Assembly: GCA_913063225.1 (NCBI GenBank)
Contig: CAJXYP010000016.1
Span: 1-64,000 of the forward strand
DNA length: 64,000 bases
Direction: 5' to 3'
Origin: an uncultured Cellvibrionales bacterium
GTDB lineage: Bacteria > Pseudomonadota > Gammaproteobacteria > Pseudomonadales > GM7GCV1
Below are positions 1-9,466 of the stretch, piece after piece (within the stretch, counting starts at the first letter, position 1; each line of letters starts with the position of its first letter). Below the pieces are notes generated by a model, which was not told the origin of the DNA, did no database searches, and worked only from the letters and a program-made list of their open reading frames with translations. A program made the position numbers and the translations under genes.

Positions 1-1
1 A

Positions 2-508
2 TCAATTATATTTTCGGTTCCGGCTAAGTGGTACCCCTATTACAAAACTACCGATGCAAAGGTGGACACTTACATTTTTCCAACAGGCCAAGAGCCCACA
101 GACTGGAAAGAAGCGCTGCAAATCGAACGGTATTTAACTACTCTGGGTGTAACCGACCCACGGCAGGTCTACGCAGCAAGAACCCAGGGCACCAATTGCG
201 TATCCCATAGCGTAACCCTGTCGAAAGAAGCTTCCGAAAATGGTTACCCGACCGCTCAGTGGCTGGAAAATTGCATTCGGGAAGATGAAACAATGTCCGT
301 GACCTTGGCTAAGACAATTCTCGGTAACAATCAACTTTACATAGTTACCAAGATATGGAAGTACGAACCCTGGGACGCACATATGTCGGAATGGGAAGGC
401 TATTTAGACGAAGTTTATGTCTGTGATCCGAACGTTGGAAATGTCCATCCTTGCAGACCTCCGAGTCGCCAGCCAAGTGGCAGAGCCGGTGGAGCACGGC
501 CTCGCTAG
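2..508 (+). CDS. Hypothetical protein, 5' end outside window
   Basis: I do not recognise this protein. The frame is open from the first bases of the window to a TAG at 506-508, so the true start probably lies upstream; GTG at 62 is the first usable internal start and would give 148 residues. The body looks like a folded soluble domain (several Trp, Tyr and Cys; a segment reading IERYLTTLGVTDPR) followed by a low-complexity Pro/Arg/Gly tail. It is convergent with the next gene, 38 bases away, with no clear terminator between them. No signal peptide or motif can be judged without the missing N-terminus. Confidence 0.55.
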   Translation, partial: SIIFSVPAKWYPYYKTTDAKVDTYIFPTGQEPTDWKEALQIERYLTTLGVTDPRQVYAARTQGTNCVSHSVTLSKEASENGYPTAQWLENCIREDETMSVTLAKTILGNNQLYIVTKIWKYEPWDAHMSEWEGYLDEVYVCDPNVGNVHPCRPPSRQPSGRAGGARPR

Positions 509-546
509 ACTTCTAACAGTCTACAATTAGAATTCGGGCACAGAAG

Positions 547-3500
547 TCACGCACCTAAAAGGGCTAGCTTTGACTTTATATCTGTAATGTTGGCGATGAT
601 AATCTCAATATCTGCTTGAGCCGCAAGTCCCTCATTAGAAAGCTTTTCCAAAATGGACTCTACTTCATCGATCTGGCGAGTTCTGAGGTCGAGAGTTTGG
701 GGGCCTAGGCTGATACTTCCGTCTTCAGCTCCCTCAACATCCCTACCAATAAGAAAAAGAAGACGTCTAGCGGTCTCTAGGGCGCTGGGAATGTCTCCAG
801 CCAATTCCGTAGACTTCAGACGCATCAGATAAAAACTAAAATCAGGCGAAAAAGCCATTGCACTATCTATTAGGGCCGTCGCTTCATTTGCCATCCTTGG
901 TTGATACTCCGGTGTTGTGAGCCTAATCCGCCACTCCGCCCTCAATTTCACACTGTCGGAATACCATAGATCGGATGGAAGCACTGATGCCAGCTCTGGA
1001 TCCAGATTAACCAGCGCGAACATATCACCATTGCGAGTAGCCACTAAGCCCTGCAAAGTAGCAGAGGCAGTTCCATCAAGCTTTGCCAGCTCATCAGTAA
1101 CATACTCAGGCACTTCTGCTTCTATCGATATATTACTGAGCCATGGTTGCAATAGCCCGTACCTAGCTTGTTGGTCTAGAGGATCTGCGTCCAAGGCCCT
1201 ATTTAAATTCCTCTGTGACTCTTCACGTTCACCCTGACGAGCCTGACCCCGGCCAATCATAACCAAGGACTGAGCATTGCCGGCGTCGATAAGACTGCCC
1301 GCCAAGTCTATCGCCCTTGGGGTCATAAACGCATCTTCCATACGACGGGAAATGTAGGAGAAGTTCAATTGATCCCCTAATATGCGGCGCACCGGGCTAC
1401 TGGCTTGCATAAGCGGATCATAGGGTTTCAATAATCGGTAGAGGTCATTCCGGTACAACACTCTACCTTGGTCCATTGCTTGAGCAGCGCCAGTGGCTAA
1501 CAGATTATTGTTATCCGTAATTAATTCAGCGCCATCAGCGAAGGCTTCAATATTTTCCTGATTCATTGCTATCGCCGCCACCACATCTTCTACCGATCCC
1601 ACACCTTTTTCGAAGTAGCTAAGAGGAGCGTCGTCGATGGGCCGTCCGGTGCGAGCCATATCTTGTTCGACATCGAGCGGTGCATCAGAACCCAAGAAAA
1701 AGAGCACCTCTGGATCCCACTGATATACGCGCACATTAGGAAACACATCTAGCAAAGTCGCACTGAGGCTCTTTAACAAGGCTTCATCTACAAACTGGGT
1801 ATTCATCCATTGCAGAAACACACCATCTTCTGAGAGATGATCCTTCGCCAGCTGCATAAACTCTCGTGTATACAGATGCGACGCGCCCGCCGTCCAAGGA
1901 TGCGAGGGTTGCGACACTATTGCATCGTATTTCTTATTCGTCAGGGTTAAGGCGCTGCGCGCATCATTGATAATTATATTGAATCGAGGATCAGCCAGAG
2001 GATCAATTGCCCTTTTGTCCGCAAAGAATTGGTTGGCCACTACTACTTGCGGCTCGAGCTCTATCACGTCAATTTCTCTTACCGTGGGCGGCACTCCTTC
2101 GAGTGCTACACCTGCGCCCAATCCAACAATCAGCATGGATTCAGTATCTGGTCGTGCCAGTACCGGTAATATCGACAACATATGTTGATTGTGCCTGCCA
2201 GGAGGCGCGCCTTTCAAGGAAGTAGAGGCTTCTGGTAAACCGTTGGTTCGCAGGTTTAAATATCCGTTTTCCTCTATCACCAATACGGTTGCAGATCTGC
2301 CGACCTCGTAAAATAGGATATCGCCGCCCGGCTGCGCATAAACAGGAGATGCTCTCAAAATATCTTCTGGCATGCTTGGCTTATAGATAACCCCCAACCC
2401 AATCACAAAAGCCAGTACTCCCGCGATAAGAAACCGTGGCTGCTTTCCGATAAGTGTCACCGCAGCAAAAGCTAAAAGGGCATTGAGTAAAACTGCAAAC
2501 TTAATGGCACCTTCGTATTTGAGCATAGGAATTAAGAAAAACGCGGCGGCAGTCGCTCCAAAAATGGCGCCAACCGTATTCCAGGAATACACCTTGGCAG
2601 AGGATGAGGCTGCGTCTCTTTGATCGATGGCCAACATTCGAACCGCTAAAGGAAAGGTTGCGCCAATAAAAATGGTTGCGGGCAATAAAACGGAAATCGC
2701 CAGCAGGATATTGCCGTTTAAGCCAACCCCCTCTCGAATGGTTAAGGGCAAAAACTGATAGATTAGGATGGAAGTTACCGCTATGCCGCACTGAACTAAA
2801 ATAAATAACCGAGTGGAAGATTCCCTTTCTGTAGCAAACCGAGAAGCAATAGCACTACCTATGGCAATACCGCTTAAGAAGCCCGCCAGCATGGTGGCAA
2901 AGGCGGCGATACTGCCTCCTAAAACATGACCGAGAAGGCGAGTCCAAAGCACCTCGTAGATAAACGAATTGGCGCCTGACATGAGCATAATGGGCAGAAT
3001 CCATTGGCGACGCGCGCTTACGCTAGCGACAAGCCCGCGAGAATCAGTGGCTGTTAGCGATGCTGTGTCTTTCTGCTCTACCAAATCACCAAAACGTCTC
3101 GCCAAGAGAGCCGCCAATACAAACACTAACAAGTTGATAGCCACACCAAACCAGACAGTTCCGTTTAGGCCGAACCTTGGCAGCAACAAAAAGGCAGCGA
3201 CTAAAGTACCCCCAATAGCACCCACTGTATTGGTCGCATAGAGCATACCCACTCGAGAGCCAATTTGCTCATTGGTTCTAACCACATACTTGGTAAGCAA
3301 AGGCAGAGTTGCACCCATAAAAGTTGTGGGAATAAGCAATACGATAAATGCGACTATCAAATAGAAAAATGACTGTCCTAGACCGCTGGCGTCAACCGGC
3401 TCGGCCTGCCCGCCCAGTAGCGCTATGTAGAGCAGGCTGGCAAGTTTCAACAGTAGGGGCACTGCCAATGCAGAGAGAGCAATTCCAGCTTCTAAGAGGC

Positions 3501-3747
3501 CATAGACCAAGACCGGACGAGTAATTTTACTTACAAAGCGCGAGGCGATACCTGCACCCAGAGCCAGACCTCCCATATAGGCAGACAATACTGCAGCAAT
3601 TGCCAGCTCGGAGGTTCCGAAAACCAGAGAGAATTGGCGCATCCAGGCAGTTTGATACAGAAGTGCCGCAAATCCGGACAATACGAAGCAGGTAACAACA
3701 CCGGCAAGTACCAGGTGTTCAGACTTCAAGTTGGAGGCATTATTCAT
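547..3747 (-). CDS. Membrane protein with MFS-like half and spermidine-synthase-like domain
   Basis: A 1066-residue fusion. Residues about 12-455 are hydrophobic with two homologous halves: the segments starting SGFAALLYQTAW (24) and SGANSFIYEVLW (257) resemble each other, suggesting an internally duplicated transporter-like module. Residues about 470-720 form a Rossmann-type spermidine-synthase-like domain with nucleotide loop VGLGAGVALEG (541-551). The usual catalytic DSSDP-type motif reads SQPSHPW (612-618), so the catalytic Asp is absent and ordinary aminopropyl transfer is doubtful. The last 230 residues look helical and repeat-rich (TPR-like). It is the last of three minus-strand genes (4722 to 547) spaced 37 and 23 bases apart. 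Family assignment is firm; substrate and reaction are unknown. Confidence 0.85.
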   Translation of the reverse strand: MNNASNLKSEHLVLAGVVTCFVLSGFAALLYQTAWMRQFSLVFGTSELAIAAVLSAYMGGLALGAGIASRFVSKITRPVLVYGLLEAGIALSALAVPLLLKLASLLYIALLGGQAEPVDASGLGQSFFYLIVAFIVLLIPTTFMGATLPLLTKYVVRTNEQIGSRVGMLYATNTVGAIGGTLVAAFLLLPRFGLNGTVWFGVAINLLVFVLAALLARRFGDLVEQKDTASLTATDSRGLVASVSARRQWILPIMLMSGANSFIYEVLWTRLLGHVLGGSIAAFATMLAGFLSGIAIGSAIASRFATERESSTRLFILVQCGIAVTSILIYQFLPLTIREGVGLNGNILLAISVLLPATIFIGATFPLAVRMLAIDQRDAASSSAKVYSWNTVGAIFGATAAAFFLIPMLKYEGAIKFAVLLNALLAFAAVTLIGKQPRFLIAGVLAFVIGLGVIYKPSMPEDILRASPVYAQPGGDILFYEVGRSATVLVIEENGYLNLRTNGLPEASTSLKGAPPGRHNQHMLSILPVLARPDTESMLIVGLGAGVALEGVPPTVREIDVIELEPQVVVANQFFADKRAIDPLADPRFNIIINDARSALTLTNKKYDAIVSQPSHPWTAGASHLYTREFMQLAKDHLSEDGVFLQWMNTQFVDEALLKSLSATLLDVFPNVRVYQWDPEVLFFLGSDAPLDVEQDMARTGRPIDDAPLSYFEKGVGSVEDVVAAIAMNQENIEAFADGAELITDNNNLLATGAAQAMDQGRVLYRNDLYRLLKPYDPLMQASSPVRRILGDQLNFSYISRRMEDAFMTPRAIDLAGSLIDAGNAQSLVMIGRGQARQGEREESQRNLNRALDADPLDQQARYGLLQPWLSNISIEAEVPEYVTDELAKLDGTASATLQGLVATRNGDMFALVNLDPELASVLPSDLWYSDSVKLRAEWRIRLTTPEYQPRMANEATALIDSAMAFSPDFSFYLMRLKSTELAGDIPSALETARRLLFLIGRDVEGAEDGSISLGPQTLDLRTRQIDEVESILEKLSNEGLAAQADIEIIIANITDIKSKLALLGA

Positions 3748-3784
3748 TTTGTTAGTTACTACCTAATTAAAAGAATGGCGACGC

Positions 3785-4186
3785 TTATTGTGCTTGAGCC
3801 CTTCTAGCTTCTGCCAGATCGTAGGTAATGTAGAACTCAGTTTCGTAAGCTCCCCAGGCGCCTCGTTCGATAGCAACATTTACCCGCCGCAGCAGTTCCG
3901 GCGGCATGCGCATAACAATCACCTGGCCAATACCCATCATGACGTAGTGATCAACAATCTCAACGCCTTCAGGTGGGAAGCTTTGGTTAAACCCTGTTGC
4001 AGCCAACAGCTCACCGCGCTGGTCGTTATTCATACTTTGATCGTGTTTTAAAAATACGGTGAGTAGAATATTTTCATTGTCTGGTAAGGCTGGCACTTGG
4101 TTTTGAGCAAGCGCACTCTGACCACAAAATAGCAGCAATAAAAAAGCCAACTTGCATAAGTTATTCATAGAAATTTTCAAATTCAT
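3785..4186 (-). CDS. Small secreted protein of unknown function
   Basis: 133 residues with a clear Sec signal peptide (basic start, LAFLLLLFCGQSALA, then cleavage near residue 27). The mature part has an alternating strand/helix pattern (NILLTVFLKHDQS, EGVEIVDHYVMMGIGQVIVMRMP) that resembles a small ferredoxin-like alpha/beta fold, but no family is recognised. It lies between the NTF2-like gene and the fused membrane protein, with short gaps suggesting co-transcription. A second ATG six codons in could be the start instead; the signal peptide works from either. Confidence 0.7.
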   Translation of the reverse strand: MNLKISMNNLCKLAFLLLLFCGQSALAQNQVPALPDNENILLTVFLKHDQSMNNDQRGELLAATGFNQSFPPEGVEIVDHYVMMGIGQVIVMRMPPELLRRVNVAIERGAWGAYETEFYITYDLAEARRAQAQ

Positions 4187-4209
4187 CCTGATGGAAGTAA
4201 GCCGTTCAG

Positions 4210-4722
4210 TTAGGGCGCCAAACTGTAGATTCGCTGAAATGTTCGCTCAGATATTTTCCAACCTTCATCCGCAAGCTGATATTTATCGAAATATTTACCC
4301 TGAGTTACAAAACCAGCCACTCCGATAACGTCACCTTCATTGTGAGAATCATCAGCCGTCGCCCCATATACGGTAGCGTAATGAATGCCGGTAGCATTGC
4401 TCTCATCGATGATGGTAATTTGGCTAGTAGACATAATATGCATACCAATACTGCTTTGATTGGCGGCCTCCACTCTCGCGGCTATTACATCGCGCCCGGT
4501 ATTTGGCGAACCGTTAATTATTAGTGTGCCATTTTCTGTAAACACGTTTGCGTAGCCTTGGGCGTCTAGATTGTCCCGAGCCATTGCATACCGATCAACT
4601 AGTTGCTTAATTTCTGCCTTAATTACCCATTCTTGCTCGGCACTCATATCTGCTGCCTGGGCACCAGAAAAGGCCAAAAGCAGCAGAATAGTTATCCAAT
4701 TTAGTTTCTTGTTCATTTTCAC
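4210..4722 (-). CDS. Secreted SnoaL/NTF2-like protein
   Basis: 170 residues: a signal peptide ending GAQA (about 24), then one SnoaL-like NTF2-fold domain. The helical start (EIKQLVDRYAMARDNLDAQGYANVFTENGTL) and closing GWKISERTFQRIY are typical of the family, which forms cone-shaped ligand-binding or catalytic pockets. A GGGGAGG Shine-Dalgarno precedes the ATG. The gene is first in a probable three-gene unit. A paralogue with the same layout and export signal lies at 9467-9961 inside the cytochrome operon. The substrate cannot be deduced. Confidence 0.82.
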   Translation of the reverse strand: MKMNKKLNWITILLLLAFSGAQAADMSAEQEWVIKAEIKQLVDRYAMARDNLDAQGYANVFTENGTLIINGSPNTGRDVIAARVEAANQSSIGMHIMSTSQITIIDESNATGIHYATVYGATADDSHNEGDVIGVAGFVTQGKYFDKYQLADEGWKISERTFQRIYSLAP

Positions 4723-4764
4723 AATCCTCCCCAGTTGAAGGCAAACTTTAGCATTTCTAAAACG

Positions 4765-4792
4765 AAAAAAGCGCGGATATACCGCGCTTTTT
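4765..4792 (-). terminator. Intrinsic terminator after the DUF6152 gene
   Basis: Perfect stem GCGCGG / CCGCGC with loop ATATA, flanked by A6 on one side and T6 on the other, so it can work in both directions. It lies just beyond the stop of the minus-strand gene ending at 4812 and separates it from the NTF2-like gene starting at 4722. Confidence 0.85.
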
Positions 4793-4811
4793 AATCTTGA
4801 AAGTAAATCAA

Positions 4812-5873
4812 TCAGGTTGAGCGATCATCACATGCATAGGACTCCCAAGGATAATCAGAAGGATAAACCGTATCTTCACCTGTCTGCTGGTCAACCCAAA
4901 ATAAGGGATCGTCGCCTATATAAGATCTAACTAGACCTAAAAGCTCACCGGAAGTGTTCAAGCTAAAGCGCTCTACCGCGTGAAAGAGCTCACTGTGAGT
5001 GCCTCTGCTTCCAGAAAAGTTTGTGAACCCAATAGTGTCTACCACCAATACACCATCTTCCCAGTGGCCGATGGAATGACCAGCCCAAGTCGGATCAATA
5101 TCGGCAGGATGACTAGACATACCCATATGAATAGTGCGCTCGGTATCCATAAAACCATACTTCAGAACGATTTTGTCTTCTTCTTGGATGATTCGATTCG
5201 CAGGCTGATCAAATGTCCAATCTGAGAAGAAATCCCTTGGCTGGCAATCCAAACGTCCGGCTACGGTGTCTTCAGGATCAACATTCTCTGCTCTATAGGC
5301 TTCGCCCGCGTCTGTAAGTTCGACTCCTCGTCGACCACCAGGCCCACGAGGAGGCCCACCAGCGCCACCAGCGGCGGTTGGACCACTAATAGCGCCAACC
5401 AATCGTTGAGTAGCGGCCCAGTCACCATCGATATTCGGATCACCCCAAGCTGTTACTGCAGCTCTTGTTGGTTCAGAATCAAATTGGCCTTCTTCAATCT
5501 GCTCATAACGTGCAACAGTAGGCCCGCCATTAAAAGAAATAGTCTCGGTGTAGCAACCCAGTGGATCGCGACGCGACGCGACGCCTTCAATATGCACCGA
5601 AGTGCCCAGCGCAAACATCTCAGGAGTCCATCCTGAACGGCGCAGAACAGAGGAGGCGCGAAGTTCGCAGTTCCACGTTTCCACATCACCACTTTCGGTG
5701 GTGACATCGATATACACATAGGCATGCGGGTTCACAAAGGCGAGGTCGGATATAACGCCAGTAACCGTAAGGAGTTTGCTGGCATCAAATTGACCATTTG
5801 TGCCGTGATGTGCCAAAACCGTGCTTGGCAACGCTATTGCTAGTGCCGCTATGGCAATAAGTCTAATTATCAT
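4812..5873 (-). CDS. DUF6152-type secreted protein (long form)
   Basis: 353 residues with a Sec signal peptide whose predicted cleavage (VLA, residues 19-21) leaves a mature N-terminus of His-His. The first 110 residues match the DUF6152-type pattern seen in five other proteins here: VNPHAYVYIDV, then a W-x-C-E strand (ETWNCELRAS), then SGWTPEMFALGT. A longer C-terminal part follows, with a Gly/Pro/Arg linker (about 160-185) and a second beta-rich region holding GHWEDGVLVVDTIGF. The closest paralogue in the window is at 35832-36878. The molecular role is unknown; metal binding by the N-terminal histidines is my inference. It is divergent from the DUF6152 gene at 6123. Confidence 0.8.
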   Translation of the reverse strand: MIIRLIAIAALAIALPSTVLAHHGTNGQFDASKLLTVTGVISDLAFVNPHAYVYIDVTTESGDVETWNCELRASSVLRRSGWTPEMFALGTSVHIEGVASRRDPLGCYTETISFNGGPTVARYEQIEEGQFDSEPTRAAVTAWGDPNIDGDWAATQRLVGAISGPTAAGGAGGPPRGPGGRRGVELTDAGEAYRAENVDPEDTVAGRLDCQPRDFFSDWTFDQPANRIIQEEDKIVLKYGFMDTERTIHMGMSSHPADIDPTWAGHSIGHWEDGVLVVDTIGFTNFSGSRGTHSELFHAVERFSLNTSGELLGLVRSYIGDDPLFWVDQQTGEDTVYPSDYPWESYACDDRST

Positions 5874-6111
5874 ACTCTTCCATTAACTATAAGTAATGTT
5901 TCCAATGAGGCGCTACTATGCAGGTGCTCGGAAGACTTCGCAATAATATTTACTTAATTTGGAAAACTACTGAGCTATTGCACAAGATAACTACCGAGCT
6001 ATTCACCCTATACTGCAGATATAGCTCAACGCCAACACAAAAAAGTCGACAAAATTATGTCTAGAGTTATAATTTCGACAAAGTAGCTGCTCTAAATATT
6101 AAAAAGGGACC

Positions 6112-6118
6112 TTGGGGG
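6112..6118 (+). promoter_or_regulatory. G-run ribosome-binding site
   Basis: TTGGGGG ends four bases before the ATG at 6123. GGGGG can pair with the CCUCC of a normal 16S tail through one G-U pair. The same G-run precedes at least seven other starts in this window. Confidence 0.5.
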
Positions 6119-6122
6119 TCAA

Positions 6123-7235
6123 ATGAGAATCATCAGTTTGAAAATCATCCTGCTCGTAGGATTTTTGCTCGGCAGCGCGTCAGCACTAGCACACCATTCT
6201 TTTGCAGCGACCTTTAGGTCCGACGAGATGAACACCGTTGAGGGTGTGGTAACTGACTTTCGATTTAGAAATCCTCATGTGGTGATCTATCTCGACGTTT
6301 CCAATCCTGATGGCAGTGTCACCAATTGGTTAGCGGAAGGAGCTGCAGCGACAGGTTGGCGACAGGCCGGATGGGGAAACGACAGTCTCACTTCCGGAGA
6401 TATGTTGCGCATCGTTGGCAGCGCCACTCACGATGGTTCACCTATGGTATCCATCGATGAGATGTTTATGCTCAATCCAAGCAACGGCGAAGTATTGGCT
6501 GAGCTGACTTCAAGTGAAGATCCAGAGGTCTCCTTAGGCAACGCTGCGGAAGCTGAAGCAGTAGTTAGCGAGCTCACTTTCCTTCCCGCCACCTTGCCCA
6601 CAGGCGAACCAAATTTCACCGGCGTCACCACTCGAATTGAAGGTTTTGGCCGAGGCGGACCCGACGCAAACGACCCCACCATGCCCTACAACTCCGTGGG
6701 AGAAGCTGCGAATATCAGCGATGCTTGGAGCTTAGAAAATGACCCGCAGGTATTTTGCGATCCGCCCGGACTTTCGCGTCAGGCCGGATATACACCCTAC
6801 GGACAGATAATCCACCAATACCCTGATCATGTAACTATTGAATACGAAGAATATGGTTCACGCAGAGCGATATTTTTCGACGACGAACTTCCAGCACCTG
6901 GCATTCAAAGTCACTTGGGCGATTCCGTTGCGCGCTACGAAGGCGATAACCTGGTAATTGAAACCGTCAATTTGCTACCGAACTTAAGCGGACACCGAGG
7001 CAAGCCGCTGAGTGACCAAACTCGTATCGTAGAAGTGTATACGCGAGAAGATAATTCTGATTATGGAACCATGTTAATTACTGAAACGACTGTCCACGAC
7101 CCGGTATACCTTACAGAGCCTTGGACCATTTCAAGAACCAAAGCCTACGCAGATGGCTACGAGTTTATTGAAAATGGTTGTGTTGCGCCGCTTCGCGAAC
7201 GACCAGCGAATGTATGGCAGCAAACTGACCGGTAA
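6123..7235 (+). CDS. DUF6152-type secreted protein (long form)
   Basis: 370 residues. The signal peptide ends ALA at residue 23, leaving His24-His25 as the predicted mature N-terminus. The DUF6152-type core follows: VVTDFRFRNPHVVIYLDV, NWLAEGAAATGWRQAGW, then a G-D-x-L-R-I-V-G strand. The C-terminal half is acidic and ends in Cys-containing ENGCVAPLRERP. It shares the architecture of the 4812 and 35832 proteins but is more diverged. A G-run Shine-Dalgarno fixes the start. The gene is divergent from the 4812-5873 gene across a 249-base promoter region and convergent with the cytochrome operon at a shared terminator. Confidence 0.8.
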   Translation: MRIISLKIILLVGFLLGSASALAHHSFAATFRSDEMNTVEGVVTDFRFRNPHVVIYLDVSNPDGSVTNWLAEGAAATGWRQAGWGNDSLTSGDMLRIVGSATHDGSPMVSIDEMFMLNPSNGEVLAELTSSEDPEVSLGNAAEAEAVVSELTFLPATLPTGEPNFTGVTTRIEGFGRGGPDANDPTMPYNSVGEAANISDAWSLENDPQVFCDPPGLSRQAGYTPYGQIIHQYPDHVTIEYEEYGSRRAIFFDDELPAPGIQSHLGDSVARYEGDNLVIETVNLLPNLSGHRGKPLSDQTRIVEVYTREDNSDYGTMLITETTVHDPVYLTEPWTISRTKAYADGYEFIENGCVAPLRERPANVWQQTDR

Positions 7236-7253
7236 GACTGGGTCTCTATGTTC

Positions 7254-7284
7254 TAAAAAAAGGGGGCTTAAAAGCCCCTTTTTT
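7254..7284. terminator. Bidirectional intrinsic terminator
   Basis: Stem GGGGCTT / AAGCCCC with a very short A-rich loop, preceded by seven A and followed by six T. It lies between two convergent genes (stops at 7235 and 7309) and can end both transcripts, including the whole minus-strand cytochrome operon. Confidence 0.88.
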
Positions 7285-7308
7285 GGTATCTACATTTTCA
7301 CTCGAAAT

Positions 7309-8349
7309 CTAGGGTGCTTGCGTAGCCAAATAAGCGGATATATTCATCATATCTTCTGCGTTCAAATTGGCGAGCACCGACGTCATTAACAGGCTTACTC
7401 TGGTGCCCTGCTTAACATCCCACATCTGCCTCATAAGATAGCTTGTGGTGCGTCCAGCAATACTAGGCACATCGCCTAATCCTTTTAGATCTAAGCCGTG
7501 ACAAGCACCACAGAGGATGGTTTTTCCAGCACCCGTGGTAACTAGCGCTTCGCCCTTGGCAATACTGCCCACAGGAACATAGGCTATAAAGGTACCGCGC
7601 GGGTTGCGCATAATTTCTGTCTCTTCAAGGTTCTCGGTAACTTCGACAATATAATCACCTAATGGCTGCCAGGGCACCTCTTCATCCGGCATTGTTAGAC
7701 GATTAAGACTGGCGCGAACCTGCGGCGCTTGCTCTGATTCAACCACCCGCACCATAGAACGAAAGGGTAATGACGAATAGTACTCAGCAACTTGACTCTT
7801 TTCTTCATCGGTTAACCAAGCGGCAATGCGCGCCATCTCATTGGTATTGGCTTTACGATAATCCGCGCTAATTCGTTCGCCATTTTTAAAGGCTTCGAGC
7901 TGCTGCAAAATATAATTGGCTGGCAAACCACTGACATGACCATTTTCTACTTTCCCCTGCCCATTCGGAAAATGACAGAGAGAGCATGGACGGATACCTC
8001 GCTCCATATCGCCGATAGCAATAATTTCTGGCATGTCGGGATGATCACCAGGATACCAATCCGCCGGCTGCCAAGAATAATTCGCTTCGACACGAGTAAA
8101 GGTAAGGCTTGTTCCCGGCAGACTGTGCTTGACCCCATCGTCCACCAGCGGAGTACCCACAGGCCCGCAGGAGCGTGGATTCGCCATTTCTGGACATGGC
8201 GGCACCTGGTATATATTTGGATCCGTTTCTTGCAAAGACTCAAAATATCCGTAAGCCCAATTCGGCCAATCCGGATCATCTTGCTGAGCTAACACTGTGT
8301 TGAAACCACAGCACAAAACCATAGCGCCAAATAACATCTGATTCTTCAT
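7309..8349 (-). CDS. Secreted diheme cytochrome c
   Basis: 346 residues with a signal peptide ending VLA-QQ (about 21). There are two heme c-binding motifs: CSLCH at 122-126 and CGACH at 280-284. Each sits in a cytochrome c-type domain: the first followed by a GQGK loop, the second by GLDLKGLGDVPSIAGR and SYLMRQMWD, where a Met may serve as axial ligand. Extra Cys at 52 and 61 near the N-terminus could form a disulfide. It is a tandem paralogue of the next gene upstream (8395-9423) and the last gene of a six-gene cluster. The likely role is periplasmic electron transfer; the partner is unknown. Confidence 0.88.
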   Translation of the reverse strand: MKNQMLFGAMVLCCGFNTVLAQQDDPDWPNWAYGYFESLQETDPNIYQVPPCPEMANPRSCGPVGTPLVDDGVKHSLPGTSLTFTRVEANYSWQPADWYPGDHPDMPEIIAIGDMERGIRPCSLCHFPNGQGKVENGHVSGLPANYILQQLEAFKNGERISADYRKANTNEMARIAAWLTDEEKSQVAEYYSSLPFRSMVRVVESEQAPQVRASLNRLTMPDEEVPWQPLGDYIVEVTENLEETEIMRNPRGTFIAYVPVGSIAKGEALVTTGAGKTILCGACHGLDLKGLGDVPSIAGRTTSYLMRQMWDVKQGTRVSLLMTSVLANLNAEDMMNISAYLATQAP

Positions 8350-8394
8350 GTCGCTGAGCCTTCCTCTGTTAAATTTCGTATCTCAGAACGGTAA

Positions 8395-9423
8395 CTATTG
8401 ACTGAATTCGTGGGGAACGAGAGTAGCCACATAGGCCAATATATTTAGTATGTCTTCCGAACTCAAATTGGCAACTACGCCTTCCATTAACGGACTAACA
8501 CGGGTGCCCATTTTGACATCCCACATTTGACGCATATTGTAGCTGGCTGTTCGGCCAGCAATACCGGGAACACTTGCCAACCCTCGCAGGCCGGGACCAT
8601 GACAGGCTGAGCATTGAATGGTTTTTCCCCCACCGGTTTCAACCAACTCCTCACCCTTGGCAACACTTCCAATTGGTACGTAGGAAACAAACGTACCACG
8701 CGGATCTCGTAGTGCTTCAGTTGCGTGTGGATTTTCAGGCACTTCAACTATCTTGTTACCTAAGGCTATCCATGGAGCTCCCTCGATAGGCACAACTAAC
8801 TGGGTTCGAAGGGTTTCAACTTGAGGAGCCATATCGGTCTCAACTACCCGAACCATGGATCGAAAAGGAACTCGCACATAATACTCAGCCACTTCTAACT
8901 TCTCTTCTTCTGTCATCATCTCCGAGATTCGAATCATCTCGTAGGTATTCGGTTTACGAGGGTCCGAGGTAGAACGATCCCCATTTATAAAGGCTTCAAA
9001 CTGCTCCATAACGTAAACAACGGGTAACCCAGAAAGATGTGCGTTTTCCGTTTTTCCCTGGCCAGTAGCAAAATGACAGAATGCACAGGCGCGGATACCC
9101 CGTTCCGGATCTCCCCTTGCAACGAGCTCTGGCATTTCGGGATGATCTCCGGGATACCAATCGGCCGGCCCATAAAAATTATTAACCTCAGCATCGGAGA
9201 AAGAAAAACTAGTACCAGGCAATGCAAGTTTGGGCTGATCGACGTCACTGCCGTCCGCGCTATATGCCGGTGGCTCTCCCGAGCGCGCTGGGATATTGAA
9301 ATCCTCATCGCTAATGGGCTCATAGCGAGCATAAGCCCAGTCTGGCCAGTCAATGGCCTGAGCTTGAATGCCTGCCGTGAAAGCAAGAAAAAATAGTATC
9401 GGTAGTTTGGACATAGTCCTCAT
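8395..9423 (-). CDS. Secreted diheme cytochrome c (tandem paralogue)
   Basis: 342 residues with a signal peptide ending IQA. Heme motifs are CAFCH (113-117) and CSACH (271-275), with the same spacing and surrounding blocks (PADWYPGDHPEMPE, PFRSMVRVVE, PRGTFVSYVPIGSVAKGE) as its neighbour at 7309, so the pair arose by duplication. The N-terminal Cys pair of the neighbour is missing here. GGAGG lies nine bases before the ATG at 9423; an ATG three codons later is an alternative. The 45-base gap to the next gene suggests co-transcription. Confidence 0.88.
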   Translation of the reverse strand: MRTMSKLPILFFLAFTAGIQAQAIDWPDWAYARYEPISDEDFNIPARSGEPPAYSADGSDVDQPKLALPGTSFSFSDAEVNNFYGPADWYPGDHPEMPELVARGDPERGIRACAFCHFATGQGKTENAHLSGLPVVYVMEQFEAFINGDRSTSDPRKPNTYEMIRISEMMTEEEKLEVAEYYVRVPFRSMVRVVETDMAPQVETLRTQLVVPIEGAPWIALGNKIVEVPENPHATEALRDPRGTFVSYVPIGSVAKGEELVETGGGKTIQCSACHGPGLRGLASVPGIAGRTASYNMRQMWDVKMGTRVSPLMEGVVANLSSEDILNILAYVATLVPHEFSQ

Positions 9424-9466
9424 GACCCTAATCCTCCATCAATCCGTGGTATTAGCGGAAAGCTTT

